This document shows positions 24,497 to 32,442 of a stretch of DNA of 32,442 nucleotides, piece by piece. Positions within the stretch are counted from its first letter, which is position 1. Every line of letters begins with the position of its first letter. This DNA is from Sphingobacteriia bacterium (GTDB lineage Bacteria > Bacteroidota > Bacteroidia > Chitinophagales > Chitinophagaceae), in assembly GCA_947460365.1 (NCBI GenBank), contig CANHJH010000010.1, forward strand, positions 1 through 32,442, written 5' to 3'. Under the pieces are notes generated by a model that was given only the letters and a program-made list of their open reading frames with translations, was not told where the DNA came from and ran no database searches. The position numbers were made by a program, and so were the translations under genes.

Positions 24497-25435
24497 ATGA
24501 TTCAATATTTTAAAAATATTAATGGGGAAACGATCGAAATTAAAAAAGCTGATCAGGGTGTTTGGGTTAACCTTGTGCCACCATTTAAAGAGGAAGAATT
24601 TATTGAATTGAGCAGAGACTTAGATATTCCCATAGAATTTTTGAGAGATTCGTTGGATATAGATGAGCGCCCACGTTATGAGACGGAAGACAATGTAAAG
24701 TTTGTTATTATAAAAACACCTACCGAAAACAATTCTTTTAACGATAGCGATGCTTTTTATATTACCATTCCCATTTGTATCATCCTTACACATAACCAAA
24801 TTATAACGGTCAACTCATTCGATAATGGTGCCATCAAAAAATTTTTGAATTCATTTCAAAAAAGTCATCCAGACAAAAGAAACATGATGGTATTGAAAGT
24901 ATTTGAAAAAGTAGTGCAAACTTTTTTAGATTATCTGAAAGAAATTAATCACAATAGAAATCAATATGAGCAAAGCTTATACGATAGTAATAGCAATGTA
25001 GACTTGTTGAAATTAATGCGCGTTCAAAAAAGTTTAGTATATTTTGTAACAGCACTCAGAAGCAATGAAATGCTGATGATGAAAATGGAGCGTACTAATT
25101 TTCTGGGATTAAATGAAGAGGAAAGAGAATTTTTACAGGATTTGATTGTAGATACCAGTCAGGCATTGGAAATGGCGAATATTTATACCAATATTTTAAG
25201 CAGCACGATGGATGCCTTTGCCAGTATCATCAGTAATAATTTAAATAGTGTAATGAAAAGGCTAACGTCCATTACCATTATTTTATCGCTACCTATTTTG
25301 GTTACAAGTATTTACGGGATGAATGTAGATATCCCTTATCAACATTCTAACCATGCATTTTATATCCCGGTTATTTTATCTATTCTGGTTTCCGTTATAA
25401 TTGTAGGTTATTTTTATAAAAAGAAATGGTTTTAA
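24497..25435 (+). CDS. corA: CorA-family Mg2+/divalent cation channel
   Basis: A 312-residue CorA-like channel. A large alpha/beta and helical cytoplasmic domain (about 1-245) precedes two C-terminal TM helices. The selectivity signature YGMN is in VTSIYGMNVDIPYQ, just after TM1. The acidic MPEL/MPED-type loop of classical CorA is replaced by DIPYQHSNHAF, as in many Bacteroidetes members, so transport of other divalent ions (Ni2+, Co2+, Zn2+ efflux) cannot be excluded. The basic C-terminus (YFYKKKWF) is typical. MgtE at 4586 is the second Mg2+ route. The NUDIX gene begins three bases after its stop. Confidence 0.9.
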   Translation: MIQYFKNINGETIEIKKADQGVWVNLVPPFKEEEFIELSRDLDIPIEFLRDSLDIDERPRYETEDNVKFVIIKTPTENNSFNDSDAFYITIPICIILTHNQIITVNSFDNGAIKKFLNSFQKSHPDKRNMMVLKVFEKVVQTFLDYLKEINHNRNQYEQSLYDSNSNVDLLKLMRVQKSLVYFVTALRSNEMLMMKMERTNFLGLNEEEREFLQDLIVDTSQALEMANIYTNILSSTMDAFASIISNNLNSVMKRLTSITIILSLPILVTSIYGMNVDIPYQHSNHAFYIPVILSILVSVIIVGYFYKKKWF

Positions 25436-25438
25436 TGT

Positions 25439-25897
25439 ATGGCACTATTTAATGTTCGTATTTATGGTTTATTGTTTGATGAACAAAATCGTTTATTAGT
25501 AAGCGATGAATTTATCAGGGGGCACTATTTTACGAAGCTTCCGGGCGGAGGGTTAGAGATAGGTGAAGGAACCAGAGACTGTTTAAAGAGAGAATTTAAA
25601 GAAGAAACGGGGCTAGAAGTGTCTGTAGGTAAACACATTTACACAACTGACTTTTTTCAGATATCTGCATTTAATAATGTGGACCAAATAATTTCTATTT
25701 ACTATGAGGTTTTGGCCAATGATTTATCGGGTTTAATCACTAAACAAAACCCATTTGAGTTTGAGCAACATCAAATAGCAGATACAACGAAATGTGCTGA
25801 AGTATTTCGGTGGATCGAGTGGAATGATTTATATGCAGACAGCATGTCTCTTCCTATCGACAAAGTTGTAATTGATTTATTGAAGCGAAATTCCTAA
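25439..25897 (+). CDS. NUDIX hydrolase
   Basis: A 152-residue NUDIX-fold pyrophosphohydrolase. The Nudix box runs from GGGLEIGEG through CLKREFKEETGLEV, matching Gx5Ex7REUxEExGU with all metal-binding Glu residues present. The N-terminus (FNVRIYGLLFDEQNRLLVSD) resembles the ADP-ribose/MutT-like group, but the substrate (damaged nucleotides, sugar nucleotides or capped RNA) cannot be told. It starts three bases after corA, so the two are co-transcribed. Its last 21 bases overlap the 3' end of the opposite-strand epimerase gene. Confidence 0.93.
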   Translation: MALFNVRIYGLLFDEQNRLLVSDEFIRGHYFTKLPGGGLEIGEGTRDCLKREFKEETGLEVSVGKHIYTTDFFQISAFNNVDQIISIYYEVLANDLSGLITKQNPFEFEQHQIADTTKCAEVFRWIEWNDLYADSMSLPIDKVVIDLLKRNS

Positions 25898-26893
25898 TCC
25901 AGGTTGATGAGTTAAAGTTACTTTACCAAAGTTATACTCAACTCCTACTGCATGATCTTCAGAAAGCAGTAATGGACCATCTAAATCAACATAATCTAAT
26001 TGTGGGAGAAAATGTGCGATAGCTGCAGATCCGATGGTACATTCATTCATGCTGCCCATCATTACTTTCATATTTAATGCACGTGCTTCTCTAATCATAC
26101 GTAATGCAGGTGTAAGACCACTACATTTGGTAAGCTTAATATTGATGCCATGAAAATGCTGGAAACATTTTTGTACGTCTTGTTCAAAGACACAGCTTTC
26201 ATCTGCAATTAACGGTAATACTGACTTTTCGAATAGTACTTTCATACCTTTCCAATTATCTTTAGCGAGCGGTTGTTCAATAAACTCTACACCCAATTCA
26301 GCCAATTGAGGAATTTTTTCGAGGGCTTCCTCTAATGTCCATCCGGCATTAGCATCAATTCTAAAAACAGCATCTGTGTGTTTTCGAAGTGATTTCATAA
26401 TTTCAATGTCTTCGGAGGTGCCTAATTTTATTTTATAAACTGGCCAGGGTTTCGCATTCATTTTAGCGACCATTTTTTCGATGGTATCAATCCCAATGGT
26501 AAAGTCGGTAACCGGTAAGTTATCAGACCATTCTGTATTCCATAATTTATATAAAGGCTTGTTATTCATTTGTCCAAATAAGTCCCATGCCGCCATATCT
26601 AGTGCGCAAACTAAAAAAGGATTATCAGGAAATAAATGATGTAAATAGTGCCAGTATCTTTCTGGGTCAGTTAAAGCAAATTTCTCCACCATTGTTTTTT
26701 TTGAGATTAAATCTGCTATCATCTTTTCAACGGTGATATTATAATAAACAATAGCTGGCGCCTCTCCTGTTCCTTTATAATGCCCCAAACTCAATTGAAC
26801 AATTAAAGCGGTTTGATGTGTTTTCGTTCTACCGTTTGAAATGGTGAATGGGTGTTCAAAGGGTAGATTAGATTGTTTATAATCAACGATCAT
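25877..26893 (-). CDS. L-Ala-D/L-Glu (dipeptide) epimerase, enolase superfamily
   Basis: Epimerises L-Ala-D-Glu and related dipeptides released from peptidoglycan so they can be hydrolysed. The 338 residues show the muconate-cycloisomerase-like enolase fold. The KxK base is in YKIKLGTSED. Metal ligands are in RIDANAGW (Asp), EFIEQPL (Glu) and LIADESC (Asp), and the opposite Lys base is in INIKLTKCSGL. The C-terminal DLDGPLLL gives the DxD pair that, in characterised members, binds the dipeptide's amino group and separates this group from other epimerases. It lies 11 bases after malQ, so the two are co-transcribed, and overlaps the NUDIX gene tail to tail by 21 bases. Confidence 0.88.
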   Translation of the reverse strand: MIVDYKQSNLPFEHPFTISNGRTKTHQTALIVQLSLGHYKGTGEAPAIVYYNITVEKMIADLISKKTMVEKFALTDPERYWHYLHHLFPDNPFLVCALDMAAWDLFGQMNNKPLYKLWNTEWSDNLPVTDFTIGIDTIEKMVAKMNAKPWPVYKIKLGTSEDIEIMKSLRKHTDAVFRIDANAGWTLEEALEKIPQLAELGVEFIEQPLAKDNWKGMKVLFEKSVLPLIADESCVFEQDVQKCFQHFHGINIKLTKCSGLTPALRMIREARALNMKVMMGSMNECTIGSAAIAHFLPQLDYVDLDGPLLLSEDHAVGVEYNFGKVTLTHQPGLGISLQ

Positions 26894-26904
26894 TGAAATG
26901 TTTT

Positions 26905-29900
26905 TTATCTGCCTGAGGCATTTATTAATTCGGATAGTTGTTCTCTAAAATCAGTAAATTTTCTTAACGCATTTATGGTTAGATGCATTCTATACTGCCA
27001 ATAATGATTGGGATTTGCGGGTACGTTAATTTGTTCATCTATTGGATTCTCTCTTCGCACTTGTTCATTGATGCCCATTAAATCTTGCAACTGAAATACG
27101 CTCCACATTGCAGGAGAATATAAATGTTGAGCTACTATGGCTTTATTAATCCATGCTTCACAATAGTAAGGCGCATCTCCCCGTTGACCAAGTTCATTAT
27201 TATAAAATTCTTGAATCCGTGATTTATCTTCTTTCCACCAACCTCTGATGGTACTCATATCATGTGTAGATGGAGTAACTACACTTAAGTAAGGTGCATC
27301 GTTTGGATGAAAGAATTCTTTATTGGGGTCTTTAGGCATGCGTTGAATTTCTAAGCTTAACAAACCAAGTTGCTTCATTACATCCGGAACACAGGAAGGA
27401 ACCATGCCCAGATCTTCCCCACAAACAATCATATTAGTTACGCGTTTAAGCGCAGGTAATTTCTGTAACGCTTCTTTCTTCCAAAATTCATCTTGTCGGC
27501 GGAAAAAATAATCAACATAAAGATCTTTCAACTTTTCTTGAGTTGCTGAATCAAGATAACGGAAAGATGAAATACTTGCTATATTAAACCTAAAATGAAA
27601 AGATTGTCCTTTACCATCGGCATCAAATAAAATTACATTACTAATTAAATCATATAAACCCTGTTTCAGTTTTATATGATGCGCATCTTCTAGCAATTGA
27701 GCAAAGTGTGATTCAACCAGACATTGAGTAGCAAAAGCCGGCTTTAGCGTATAGCTTCCGTTACCATCATAATTAAGGTAACTATTTTTGAGTAATTCAC
27801 TGTCGGCACCAAAAATTTCCCATAGAACGGCATCATTAATAAAGGGCTTTGTATATCTTTTTAAATCAAACCAAATGCCTTTCTGATTAAATTCATGTAA
27901 TGAGATGGGCAGAGCGGGAACAAAATATCCCATGATCCCTTCAACCGCGTCTAAAGGGATACTCCAAATTCTAAAAAAACCTAAAATATGGTCAATACGA
28001 AAAGCATCAAAATAATGATTCATTTGTGCAAATCGTTGCTTCCACCAAGAAAATCCATCCATTTGCATTTGCTGCCAATTATAGGTTGGAAAGCCCCAAT
28101 TTTGACCTTTCACTGCAAAATCATCGGGTGGAGCACCTGCTTGAAAGTCCATATTAAATAGCTCAGGATGCTGCCATGTATCAGCTCCATAACGATATAC
28201 CCCAATTGCAATATCACCTTTTACAATGATATTTTTACTGTGAGCATATGCAGTAGCATCTTTTAATTGGAGATGCAAATGATATTGTACAAAATAATGG
28301 AAAGCGATTACAGCATAAGTAGGAGCGTTTTCATCAACCAATGCATGCACATCACTATAACTATACTTGCTATGTGACGGCCATTTTGCAAAATCTACTG
28401 TACCATATTCGTCTCTAAAGTAACAGAATACCGCATAAGGAATTAACCAATGACTGTTCTGCTGAAAGAATTCATGAAAAGAAGAAGAGGCTAATATGTC
28501 TTTCCCCATATCGCTATAAACTTCTTTGATGAATTTTATTTTAGCATTCATTACAGCTTCGTAATCAACAACCGGTAAGGCATTTAAACGATTTCTTTCA
28601 TCTTGTAATGAAACTAATAAAGACTGATGCTTAGCACCTGCAATTGCATCTATATTCAAATAAACAGGGTGTAACGCAAAAGCAGAAATGGCTGCGTAGG
28701 GATATGAATCTTTCCAACTATTAGAAGCGGTTGTATCATTAATTGGAAGCAATTGTATCATTTTTAAACCAACTTCACTTGCCCAATCAACTAATTGTTT
28801 TATGTCAGGAAACTCACCAATACCTAATCCATTTTCAGATCGCAAACTAAATACAGGAATTGCCACACCGGCACCTTTCCAAGTATTAGCGGGTAAATGT
28901 GCAAAGCCATCATTAACTATGGTATTTTTCTTTTTAATGACGGCATCATATAACACCCTATTATTTCCACTTTCAAAACAAATCATTTTGTTTGCAGAGG
29001 CGTCATATACTCCATATTTATAAGCGAGCGGAAATTGAGCATTGGTAAGGTCTACATAGATTTTATAAAATCCGCTGTTGTCATCTCTACCCATTAAAAG
29101 AGGTGCCACTTCAGACCAATTATTGAGTGCATTAACAGAACCCAATATACACATCGTTTGTCCATTTAATAATAATGGACTTTTTACTTTAAAACAATGT
29201 GTGTAATTATTTGGATTAGCTACTGCAAAATAAATCGACTTATTTTTATTAAGTAAAACATTTTGGAAGGCTTCAGAGTAGAATACATTTTCATCGAAAC
29301 CGGCATGATTCCATGTATCAATTAATAAAAGCTCATCATGCAGTAAATCTTTGATTGAAAAAGATTTGTCGTTCCCCCAATCAACTACCGATGATCCATC
29401 GGGATATTTTAATACATAATTATAATTAATTGAATCATTGGTTAAGTCAAGAACGGGAAATTGTATAGTTGTATACCAGTATTGGTCATTAAAAAAATGT
29501 AACGGAACAGCTTTTGCCAAATCATTTTCACCTAATGAAGGATGAGACCCGGTTATAAAAAGGTTTTCGCCATAAGAAGTTTGAAACTTAAGTTGAAAGT
29601 TAATTGTCACAAAGTCATTCAAAGGTTGATTATTTGTTTCCACAGCTTTACTTTTTAAAGATTTTCGGGTAGATGCTGTTTTTTTTGCAACTGTTTTATC
29701 TACTTTTTCAGTCTTTACTGAATCCTTTTCTGTAGTTTGTTTTTTATTTGCAGATCGTTTCTTTTTTTCGACTATTTCGGAAACTTTTAATTCTTTTTTA
29801 TTCGTATTTTTTTTTATGGACTTTTCTTCATTGGCAATTATGAATGTTTTCTGCTCTTTCTTTTCAGGTGTTTTTCTAATAGTAGCCAATTCTTGATTTT

Positions 29901-29925
29901 TAGTACCTGCAAAATAACAAAACAA
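26905..29925 (-). CDS. malQ: 4-alpha-glucanotransferase with two CBM20 modules (DPE2-like MalQ)
   Basis: An amylomaltase that moves maltosyl/glucosyl units between alpha-1,4-glucans. Up to 1006 residues: a Lys/Thr/Glu-rich low-complexity leader (1-100), two CBM20 starch-binding modules (about 103-210 and 230-335), then GH77 (about 345-1000). Catalytic residues are visible: nucleophile D645 (AFRIDHILGFF), acid/base E837 (IVCGEDLGMVP) and stabilising D889 (PSTHDMSTIRGW). This matches plant DPE2 and Bacteroidetes MalQ in layout. The start is uncertain: the frame holds no ATG before residue 258, an upstream stop lies at 29937-29935, and the possible starts are TTG 29925 (inside a palindrome) and TTG 29889. 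Cytoplasmic; no signal peptide. Followed by the epimerase after 11 bases. Confidence 0.88.
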   Translation of the reverse strand: MFCYFAGTKNQELATIRKTPEKKEQKTFIIANEEKSIKKNTNKKELKVSEIVEKKKRSANKKQTTEKDSVKTEKVDKTVAKKTASTRKSLKSKAVETNNQPLNDFVTINFQLKFQTSYGENLFITGSHPSLGENDLAKAVPLHFFNDQYWYTTIQFPVLDLTNDSINYNYVLKYPDGSSVVDWGNDKSFSIKDLLHDELLLIDTWNHAGFDENVFYSEAFQNVLLNKNKSIYFAVANPNNYTHCFKVKSPLLLNGQTMCILGSVNALNNWSEVAPLLMGRDDNSGFYKIYVDLTNAQFPLAYKYGVYDASANKMICFESGNNRVLYDAVIKKKNTIVNDGFAHLPANTWKGAGVAIPVFSLRSENGLGIGEFPDIKQLVDWASEVGLKMIQLLPINDTTASNSWKDSYPYAAISAFALHPVYLNIDAIAGAKHQSLLVSLQDERNRLNALPVVDYEAVMNAKIKFIKEVYSDMGKDILASSSFHEFFQQNSHWLIPYAVFCYFRDEYGTVDFAKWPSHSKYSYSDVHALVDENAPTYAVIAFHYFVQYHLHLQLKDATAYAHSKNIIVKGDIAIGVYRYGADTWQHPELFNMDFQAGAPPDDFAVKGQNWGFPTYNWQQMQMDGFSWWKQRFAQMNHYFDAFRIDHILGFFRIWSIPLDAVEGIMGYFVPALPISLHEFNQKGIWFDLKRYTKPFINDAVLWEIFGADSELLKNSYLNYDGNGSYTLKPAFATQCLVESHFAQLLEDAHHIKLKQGLYDLISNVILFDADGKGQSFHFRFNIASISSFRYLDSATQEKLKDLYVDYFFRRQDEFWKKEALQKLPALKRVTNMIVCGEDLGMVPSCVPDVMKQLGLLSLEIQRMPKDPNKEFFHPNDAPYLSVVTPSTHDMSTIRGWWKEDKSRIQEFYNNELGQRGDAPYYCEAWINKAIVAQHLYSPAMWSVFQLQDLMGINEQVRRENPIDEQINVPANPNHYWQYRMHLTINALRKFTDFREQLSELINASGR

Positions 29926-29950
29926 TGTGTAATACTAACACATTGTTTTG
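29918..29950. repeat. perfect 13-bp inverted repeat between the GMC gene and malQ
   Basis: CAAAACAATGTGT (29918-29930) is mirrored exactly at 29938-29950 around a seven-base loop. On the minus strand it falls 17 bases after the GMC oxidoreductase stop and is followed by TTATTTT, so it may act as a weak terminator. It also covers the upstream candidate malQ start (TTG 29925-29923), which could place malQ translation under hairpin control. Confidence 0.8.
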
Positions 29951-29966
29951 GAATAATGCACCTATT

Positions 29967-31577
29967 TTAAACACCCAAACGAATCATATCCGATGCTTTT
30001 TCGGCAATCATGATTGTAGCGGCATTAGTATTTCCAGAGACAATGGTTGGCATAATGGAGGCATCTACTACTCTAAGACCTTTTATTTTCCTGACTCTTA
30101 ATGAAGAATCGGTTACAGCCATGGGGTCTGACTCAGGTCCCATTTTACAAGTTCCTACGGGATGATATAATGTTTCTAGGCTTTTTCTGATATGAGCTTT
30201 TAATTCTTGATCGGTACTATTTTCTGCGGGAAATTCTATTCCATCTTCAATGTAAGTTTTAAGAGAAGGAGCGTTAAGCACTTCCATAGTCTTTTTTAAC
30301 GCAAAAACTAATGTTTCAATATCTTTTTCAGCTGAAAGTACATCATAGTTAATGATGGGTTGATCATGAGGTTTAGATGATTTCAGCTCTACATACCCCC
30401 TACTTTCGGGTCGGAGTAAAATACCTAAAACAGAAAATCCATCTTTTTTGGTATAAGTTCGGACATCATAAATATCAGTTGAATAATCGCCTGGGATCCC
30501 TAAAGGAACGAAATGTAACTGCACATCAGGGCGCTTTAACTTAGGGTCTGATTTTAGAAAAGCATTAGCTTCCAGAGGCCCATTACTAAGTGGGCCATCT
30601 TTAAAGAGTAAGTGTTTAAAATATGCTTTGGTTTTATTCCATGGTTTAAGCAATGAGTTACCGGTTTCTACATTGGTAAATGCACTTGCGCCACTCCAAA
30701 AATGGTCTTGCAGGTTTTTGCCAACACCGGGCAAAGGAACCAATACATCCAATCCAACTTTTTTAAGTTCAACAGGATCCCCGATACCTGATAACATGAG
30801 TATTTGTGGGGACTGTATCGCACCGGCAGATAAGATCACTTCGCCAGAACAGTTGATTCTTTCTGATTCAGAGTATGACGTTTTTACGTCCACCCCAACA
30901 GCTTTTCCGTTTTCAATGATAATTCTTGTTACAAAAGCCTTTGTTTTTACTTTAAGATTAGGTCTTTTTAATACGGGCTTTAAAAAAGCGGCTGCGGTGC
31001 TATGTCGTTGATTGTTTTTAATAGTAAACTGTAATAAGTGAGCACCTTCCTGTTGATCCCCATTATAGTCGCCATTTTTTTCCATCCCAACTTCGGTGCA
31101 AGCTTCAACAAAAGCTTCAGCATACGGGCTAGGTTCTTGAGCAAACATAACAGAAAGAGGGCCGTCCTGTCCGTGGTATTCAGCACCAAAGTTTATATTA
31201 TTTTCTGATCGTTTAAAGTACGGTAAGATTTCTTTGAAGCTCCAACCATCATTTCCTAGGGAAGACCATTCATTATAGTCTTCTTTATTCCCTCTAACAT
31301 AAGCCATTGCATTAGTAGAACTACTACCACCCAATGTTTTACCTCTTGGAATATATAATCGTCTATTATCTATATTTTTTTGAGGAACACTCCAAAATTT
31401 CCAATCTACTTCAGATCTGTGCAACATAGTATAACCTCCTGGAATATGTATTTCACTTTTCTTATCTGGTCCACCAGCCTCAATAAGTAGCACTTTGACT
31501 GCACTATCTTCTGATAAGCGGTTGGCCAATACACAACCTGCTGAACCGGCTCCTATTATAATATAATCGTATGTCAT
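29967..31577 (-). CDS. GMC-family FAD oxidoreductase (choline/alcohol dehydrogenase-like)
   Basis: A flavoprotein of 536 residues that oxidises an alcohol. The FAD site [21 protein letters not shown] opens the protein. The GMC signatures are [19 protein letters not shown] and [16 protein letters not shown]. The catalytic His is in [10 protein letters not shown] and the second catalytic residue (Asn) is in [17 protein letters not shown]. Length and spacing match choline dehydrogenase BetA-like members, but BetB, BetI or a transporter are absent, so the substrate may be another primary alcohol. No Tat or Sec signal is present. It is the first gene of a minus-strand group with malQ and is divergent from rnhA (257 bases). 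Confidence 0.9.
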   Translation of the reverse strand: MTYDYIIIGAGSAGCVLANRLSEDSAVKVLLIEAGGPDKKSEIHIPGGYTMLHRSEVDWKFWSVPQKNIDNRRLYIPRGKTLGGSSSTNAMAYVRGNKEDYNEWSSLGNDGWSFKEILPYFKRSENNINFGAEYHGQDGPLSVMFAQEPSPYAEAFVEACTEVGMEKNGDYNGDQQEGAHLLQFTIKNNQRHSTAAAFLKPVLKRPNLKVKTKAFVTRIIIENGKAVGVDVKTSYSESERINCSGEVILSAGAIQSPQILMLSGIGDPVELKKVGLDVLVPLPGVGKNLQDHFWSGASAFTNVETGNSLLKPWNKTKAYFKHLLFKDGPLSNGPLEANAFLKSDPKLKRPDVQLHFVPLGIPGDYSTDIYDVRTYTKKDGFSVLGILLRPESRGYVELKSSKPHDQPIINYDVLSAEKDIETLVFALKKTMEVLNAPSLKTYIEDGIEFPAENSTDQELKAHIRKSLETLYHPVGTCKMGPESDPMAVTDSSLRVRKIKGLRVVDASIMPTIVSGNTNAATIMIAEKASDMIRLGV

Positions 31578-31834
31578 GAATAATTAAATTATCGAAAATT
31601 GTTAAAATATTAATTAGTAAGAAAAAAAAGTAAAGCGATACAAAAGTGATGAAAAATGTTTAAAGAATAAGCTGAAATAGTGATAATTGTTGAGTTATTT
31701 ATCCATCTTTAATTCACAATTAGGACTTTAATAAAAGCAATTCGATACATTATAAATTAACAAGGTTAAAAAAATTGAGGTTTATCCCTTTATTTTGCCA
31801 ACCAAACTTAAATACCCTAAGATATTATTTTAAT

Positions 31835-32305
31835 ATGATCAAGTATCCTCTTCATATTTACACAGATGGCGCTGCTCGTGGCAATCCCGGTCCGGGGGGG
31901 TATGGTATTGTATTAATTTGGGGTCAAAAAAGAAAAGAAATTTCAGCCGGATATAGATTAACTACCAATAACCGCATGGAATTATTGGCTGTTATTGTAG
32001 CATTACAATCGCTTACTAAATCAGAAATACCTGTTACCATTCATACAGATAGTCGGTATATTGTAGATAGTGTTCAAAAAAAATGGCTAAATAACTGGAT
32101 CAGAACCGGTTTTAGCGGAGGTAAGAAGAACAAAGACTTATGGCTTCAGTATTACGAGTTATCAAAAAAATATACAATTACTTTTGTTTGGGTTAAAGGT
32201 CATGCCGACAATCCAATGAATAACAGATGCGACGAGTTAGCCACACAAGCTGCGGATGGAAAATACTTACTAATTGATGAAGTATATGAATTGAATAAAG
32301 AATAG
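31835..32305 (+). CDS. rnhA: Ribonuclease HI
   Basis: Degrades RNA in RNA-DNA hybrids (primer removal, R-loops). I use ATG 31835 (MIKYPLHIYTDGAARGNPG) for 156 residues, the E. coli length. The frame extends to TTG 31775, but the extra 20 residues are unlike the family. Catalytic residues are visible: Asp in YTDGAARGNPG, Glu in NNRMELLAVI, Asp in IHTDSRYIVD, and the His/Asp region GHADNPMNNRCDELA. The basic handle (GKKKNKDLW) is present. The 257-base upstream gap holds an imperfect AATTGT/ACAATT pair (31684-31722) and no other visible gene. Confidence 0.96.
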   Translation: MIKYPLHIYTDGAARGNPGPGGYGIVLIWGQKRKEISAGYRLTTNNRMELLAVIVALQSLTKSEIPVTIHTDSRYIVDSVQKKWLNNWIRTGFSGGKKNKDLWLQYYELSKKYTITFVWVKGHADNPMNNRCDELATQAADGKYLLIDEVYELNKE

Positions 32306-32320
32306 TTGGCAGGCAAGTAA

Positions 32321-32442
32321 TTATACAGCCTTGCTTCTATTAACTAACCGACTAAATATGGCCATTGAGCCAAATAAAATTGTGCTAAATATTAATGTAG
32401 CAAAAAGGCTATTTTTATAAAATGGGATACCATCTGCTAAGC
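32321..32442 (-). CDS. C-terminus of a membrane protein, cut by window edge
   Basis: Minus-strand reading frame open from the right edge to TAA at 32323-32321, giving 39 residues. It contains ADGIPFYKNSLFATLIFST then ILFGSMAIFSRLVN, a short loop and a hydrophobic helix ending in a basic tail. The PFYKNSLFATLIFS-type sequence resembles the end of small Bacteroidetes membrane proteins (DUF6580-like), but the fragment is too short to assign. It converges with rnhA, 15 bases from its stop. Confidence 0.6.
   Translation of the reverse strand, partial: LADGIPFYKNSLFATLIFSTILFGSMAIFSRLVNRSKAV

Noticed and set aside
29815..29831. ATG at 29831-29829 as a malQ start in the +1 frame
   Set aside because: That frame closes at TAA after five codons, so it would need a frameshift in an A tract that I cannot show.
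31775..31834. Upstream extension of rnhA from TTG
   Set aside because: The extra 20 residues do not match RNase HI; the ATG at 31835 gives the normal length.

Overview
The window is AT-rich chromosomal DNA from a member of the Bacteroidetes, most likely close to the Chitinophagaceae (inference). The signs are the gene order rpmB-rpmG-DUF4295-ftsY, a MalQ with two starch-binding modules, a DUF2027-Smr protein, AT-rich intergenic DNA with few Shine-Dalgarno sequences, and several promoters matching the Bacteroidetes pattern (TTTG or TTG, about 19 nt, TAnnTTTG). It is mostly housekeeping DNA. I found no phage, IS element, CRISPR array or clear genomic island.

Layout. 1-4526: a compact + strand multidrug-efflux operon (TetR regulator cut by the window edge, EmrA-like adaptor, 14-TM MFS pump, TolC-like outer-membrane factor). 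4586-5977: MgtE Mg2+ channel. 6020-7109 (-): prfB, read through a programmed +1 frameshift, with the RNase P RNA gene (7150-7504) just upstream on the same strand. 7532-11265 (-): DUF2027-Smr protein, APC permease and polyprenyl diphosphate synthase. 11458-11943 (+): a small exported protein whose leader holds a 13-bp inverted repeat. 11952-13617 (-): rpmB, rpmG and DUF4295 behind a strong promoter, a terminator, then ftsY. 13815-16874 (-): anmK and a UbiD-family decarboxylase. 16966-18973 (+): pdxJ, a DUF6364/VapC-type toxin-antitoxin pair, purE.

19041-22579: tRNA-Leu(UAA), tRNA-Gly(GCC) and tRNA-Cys(GCA), all on the - strand and all without an encoded CCA, together with a small membrane protein, a GT2 glycosyltransferase, ornithine aminotransferase (rocD) and a four-TM protein. 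22766-25897 (+): uridine/nucleoside phosphorylase, dapF, CorA, NUDIX hydrolase. 25877-31577 (-): GMC oxidoreductase, malQ and dipeptide epimerase. 31835-32305 (+): RNase HI, followed by the 3' end of a - strand membrane protein cut by the right edge.

Functional links. Efflux genes 1-4 form one tripartite pump with its regulator. AnmK, DapF and the L-Ala-D/L-Glu epimerase all touch peptidoglycan turnover or synthesis, though they lie in separate operons. prfB, rnpB, rpmB/rpmG, ftsY and the tRNAs make the region rich in translation functions. MgtE and CorA are two independent Mg2+ routes. The least ordinary items are the prfB recoding site, the malQ start (no ATG, Lys-rich leader, palindrome), an identical promoter core before two tRNA genes that recurs in part before a small membrane protein, the 13-bp inverted repeat at 11375-11435, and the toxin-antitoxin pair between pdxJ and purE. 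I did not find a convincing new multigene system.
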